A stretch of DNA of 64,000 nt, taken from NCBI GenBank assembly GCA_964030785.1, contig OZ034978.1:7320501-7384500 (forward strand), given 5' to 3'. Below the pieces are notes generated by a model. It was not told the origin of the DNA, did no database searches, and saw nothing but the letters and a program-made list of their open reading frames with translations. Shown here piece by piece: positions 61,999-64,000 of the stretch (the stretch's first letter is position 1; each line of letters begins with the position of its first letter). The position numbers were made by a program, and so were the translations under genes. This DNA is from Siderastrea siderea (lineage: Eukaryota; Cnidaria; Anthozoa; Scleractinia; Rhizangiidae).

Positions 61999-63930
61999 TT
62001 AAAGTCCATTTTGGGCCAGGTGTCACATAGGGCACAGTTGCCTAGTGTTAGACCACCTTAAGTATACTGAACTTCTTTTTCATTTATCTTTTAGGAAGGA
62101 AAGAGAAAAGTGGAAAGATTGACGTTATTTTTTATGCTTCATTGTGGAAAACCTCTCTATAACAGTGTCCTGTGGGCCAATTGGGGGCCAGGATTATCCA
62201 ATGTTATCATTCTTGGAAACAGGTTTTCAAGTTACCAAGAAAGGTACTGTTTTTCTCTTACTCTTTCCTTGTTGTTACCGAGGAGGTTGGGGAGGAGAGG
62301 GGGAAAGTTGGAGCCTGGAGGAATAAAATGAGAAGGTATACCTGAGTTAAATGCATAGGCACTTTATTATGTGGGGTATGGGATATTTTCCTGAACCATG
62401 ATTTAAAATATTTATCTGGGGTGAAATGGAAATCGCCCTTTTCTTCCTTATGAAATGTGATTTGCTAAACAGCCATGAGCCATGGTTTTGATGGAATCCC
62501 CATTCCCTTTCATCCTTGGAGACAATGTGTAAAGGCTGATCTGATTTACATGGCACGATTTTGTCGCATGCGATATGCTTATGCCATGCCTACAACATGA
62601 ATCATGTCGTGTAAATTCAACCTACCACCTCCTTACGACAGTCACACGCAACACAAAAACTGTAATGTTTTAAAACCCTATGATAGTCATAGCCACAATC
62701 AAAATGTTAGAACGACAAGTTGTACACAATCTTTACCTGATGCAGGCAGCACGCTCTACAAAAGTTGCATACGACAGTCATAAGCAAAAATTGTACCATG
62801 TAAATCGATTTCAAGTGATTTCTGAATATCTCATCAGCCCCACAACGTGCTAAGGATGATTTGTAGGAATCTGGTGGATGAAAGTTGGCAGGTATAATCA
62901 TTTATTGGATGTTGCTCAACCTTTTTGTTACAGAATACCCTCAAGACAACTCAGAGAAGAGGCACCTTATATTTACAATGTATCCTCTTTATCTATCTGC
63001 AGTCAAACCTTAGCAATGTTATTATTATATCAGGGCTTGGAACTTTGTGTTATTTTTGGGTTGTAACTCTCCCAATATGAATAAGTATTTAACAATCTGA
63101 GGAAGAATAGATAAGGTCCTTATATGGCTCTACCCTATTAAAAACCTAAAAGCAATGTCAAAATACTTGGCATCCCTTTATGCACCTACCCCTGGGTAGG
63201 GACTTTCAACATACAGGATGCCCCAATTATTTGACTTTCAGAAAAAAAAGTTACTCTAGGGGCTGAAATTTGACGTTTATCAGTTGCCAGAGGGTAGGGA
63301 ATTTGACTCTGGCTTACCTAAAAATGTCAAATTTTCCAAGAGTAGCCTGCACCCCCCCCCCCCCCCCGCTCCCCCAGCTTAACATTGATAGGTGCATTAG
63401 GAAGTTGCAGGACTGCCAATAAAGATTGGTTACAAAATTAAATGCAACTGGTAATTTTAAAAGGGTTTGGTACTAGAAAACTCCTGAAAGTTGCCTTGTT
63501 TTTATTGCAGAGTGAATTTTTTGTGTTTAAGGTTGATTTATTTTCACTTTTTCACCTAAAAGCTAATTTTAAAGGAAAGAGATTGAGAATTTCACCACAG
63601 CAATGACCATTGTCTTGTACTTCTCTAATTGTTTCCTGTGGCAAGGATTTCTACAAACACCGTCCTGAGAGCCGCCATATTCTTATGTTTTGTCCTTTTA
63701 TGAAAATTCGTTTTTTGAATTTTGCCTTGACTGACTTTCTTCAGATACTTCCATACTTAATTGAAACACCGATTAAGAACACATTTCACCACAGTGATAT
63801 TTTTAATGACTCAGCAATCCACTGCTTTCCAATGGAAATGCTAACAAACGTACCTCATGAGGTGTGGGAAGACAATGATGAACCAAGATATGATGCAAAT
63901 GATCCCGAAATAGTTACAAAGTGTTCTTAG
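59638..63930 (+). CDS. SRRD: SRR1-like protein (SRR1 domain-containing)
   Basis: Seven exons: 59638-59801, 59945-59985, 60831-61018, 61545-61640, 62095-62243, 62934-62979 and 63745-63930 (870 nt; 289 aa). Frame is kept at all six joins. The SRR1 domain is clear: DIVCYGIGKIASCPIARYQF (the conserved glycine-rich strand followed by ARYQ), ITGLCFIYEPHFS, MLHCGKPLYNSVLWANWG and NVIILGNRFSSY. Near the end, DIFNDSAIHCFP and EVWEDNDEPRY are typical of the family. SRR1 relatives were described in plant circadian signalling and in haem-linked regulation in animals; the biochemical role is unsettled. The N-terminus is basic and polar (MADEDGFQVVKKRKGHKNK). Intron 1 appears to use a GC donor (TGCAG|GCAAGA). 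The exon 6 donor (AAT|GTATCC) is weak. The protein is shorter than human SRRD (about 339 aa), mainly at the N-terminus. Confidence 0.9.
59986..60830. other. SRRD intron 2; possible inverted-end element
   Basis: AAATAAGTAACCTCTGTGCA (60290) and TGCGCAGAGGTTACTTATT (60674) are inverted over about 25 bp and may bound a 410-bp element. Otherwise nothing is seen. Confidence 0.35.
61931..61999. repeat. (CAT)n microsatellite
   Basis: About 22 CAT repeats in SRRD intron 4. The poly-His, poly-Ile and poly-Met frames across it are artefacts of the repeat. Confidence 0.95.
62244..62933. other. SRRD intron 5: mostly unrecognised
   Basis: Near 62370-62402, GGGGTATGGGATATTTTCCT resembles an end of the 6876-9386 transposon. 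No gene. Confidence 0.35.
63175..63400 (-). repeat. Dispersed repeat family B, copy 2
   Basis: Reverse copy of 30110-30335: TACTCTAGGGGCTGAAATTT and AGGGTAGGGAATTTGAC. Ends in a C16-type homopolymer run. In SRRD intron 6. Confidence 0.6.
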
Positions 63931-63982
63931 GTGATAGCTCCCAGGGATGCTTGTTATACCTGCTTTGGTACTACAAAGAGTC

Positions 63983-64000
63983 ACCCCCCCCCCCCCCCCC
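63983..64000. repeat. Poly-C run at window end
   Basis: Eighteen C residues reach the window edge. Similar G/C homopolymers occur at about 4458, 19121, 30341, 40386 and 63352. Confidence 0.9.

Noticed and set aside
61747..62061. Poly-Met, poly-Ile and poly-His proteins
   Set aside because: They are translations of a (CAT)n microsatellite within an SRRD intron.

Overview
The window is animal nuclear DNA. Genes are split by GT-AG introns, coding is sparse, AATAAA poly(A) signals are present, and there is dense non-autonomous transposon litter and microsatellites. The protein families (TMEM17, NDUFS8, SLX1, UQCR10, DCTPP1, SRRD) are metazoan. The repeat style suggests a cnidarian, most likely a stony coral; that is inference, since no mitochondrial or rRNA marker is present. 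No prokaryotic gene, CRISPR array or rRNA was found.

Region 1 (1-12.5 kb) holds a head-to-head pair. TMEM17 (minus, 4 exons, 201 aa, ciliary transition zone) and NDUFS8 (plus, 6 exons, 207 aa, complex I Fe-S subunit) have start codons only 77 bp apart. NDUFS8 introns 3 and 5 are loaded with nested hAT-like and piggyBac-like elements. Region 2 (12.5-20.6 kb) holds SLX1 (minus, 4 exons, 269 aa, GIY-YIG endonuclease with a RING-like zinc finger). Its third intron contains a hammerhead-like palindrome and a multimeric tRNA-like insertion. Region 3 (20.6-29.5 kb) holds a second divergent pair: UQCR10 (minus, 2 exons, 67 aa, complex III) and DCTPP1 (plus, 5 exons, 153 aa, dCTP pyrophosphatase). Region 4 (29.5-57 kb) is gene-poor: LINE fragments, a tyrosine-recombinase element, a 61-bp minisatellite of about 1.9 kb, two further tRNA-like multimer insertions, an about 808-bp triplication, and two weak small-protein candidates. 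Region 5 (57-64 kb) holds transposons and then SRRD (plus, 7 exons, 289 aa, SRR1-like), whose first intron appears to use a GC donor.

For all six main genes the exon joins keep frame exactly across every junction, which is the main reason for confidence. Two encode respiratory-chain subunits (complexes I and III), and both share a divergent promoter with an unrelated gene. The remaining genes are not an obvious pathway.

The most unusual signal is a class of insertions (16450-17253, 46926-48113, 55740-56384) made of tandem tRNA-like units. In each the left part is inverted relative to the right part, and 12-14 bp target duplications flank the insertion. This suggests LINE-mediated insertion, with twin priming, of multimeric tRNA-like RNA. 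A separate set of inverted repeats carries hammerhead-ribozyme-like cores (CTGANGA...GAAAC).
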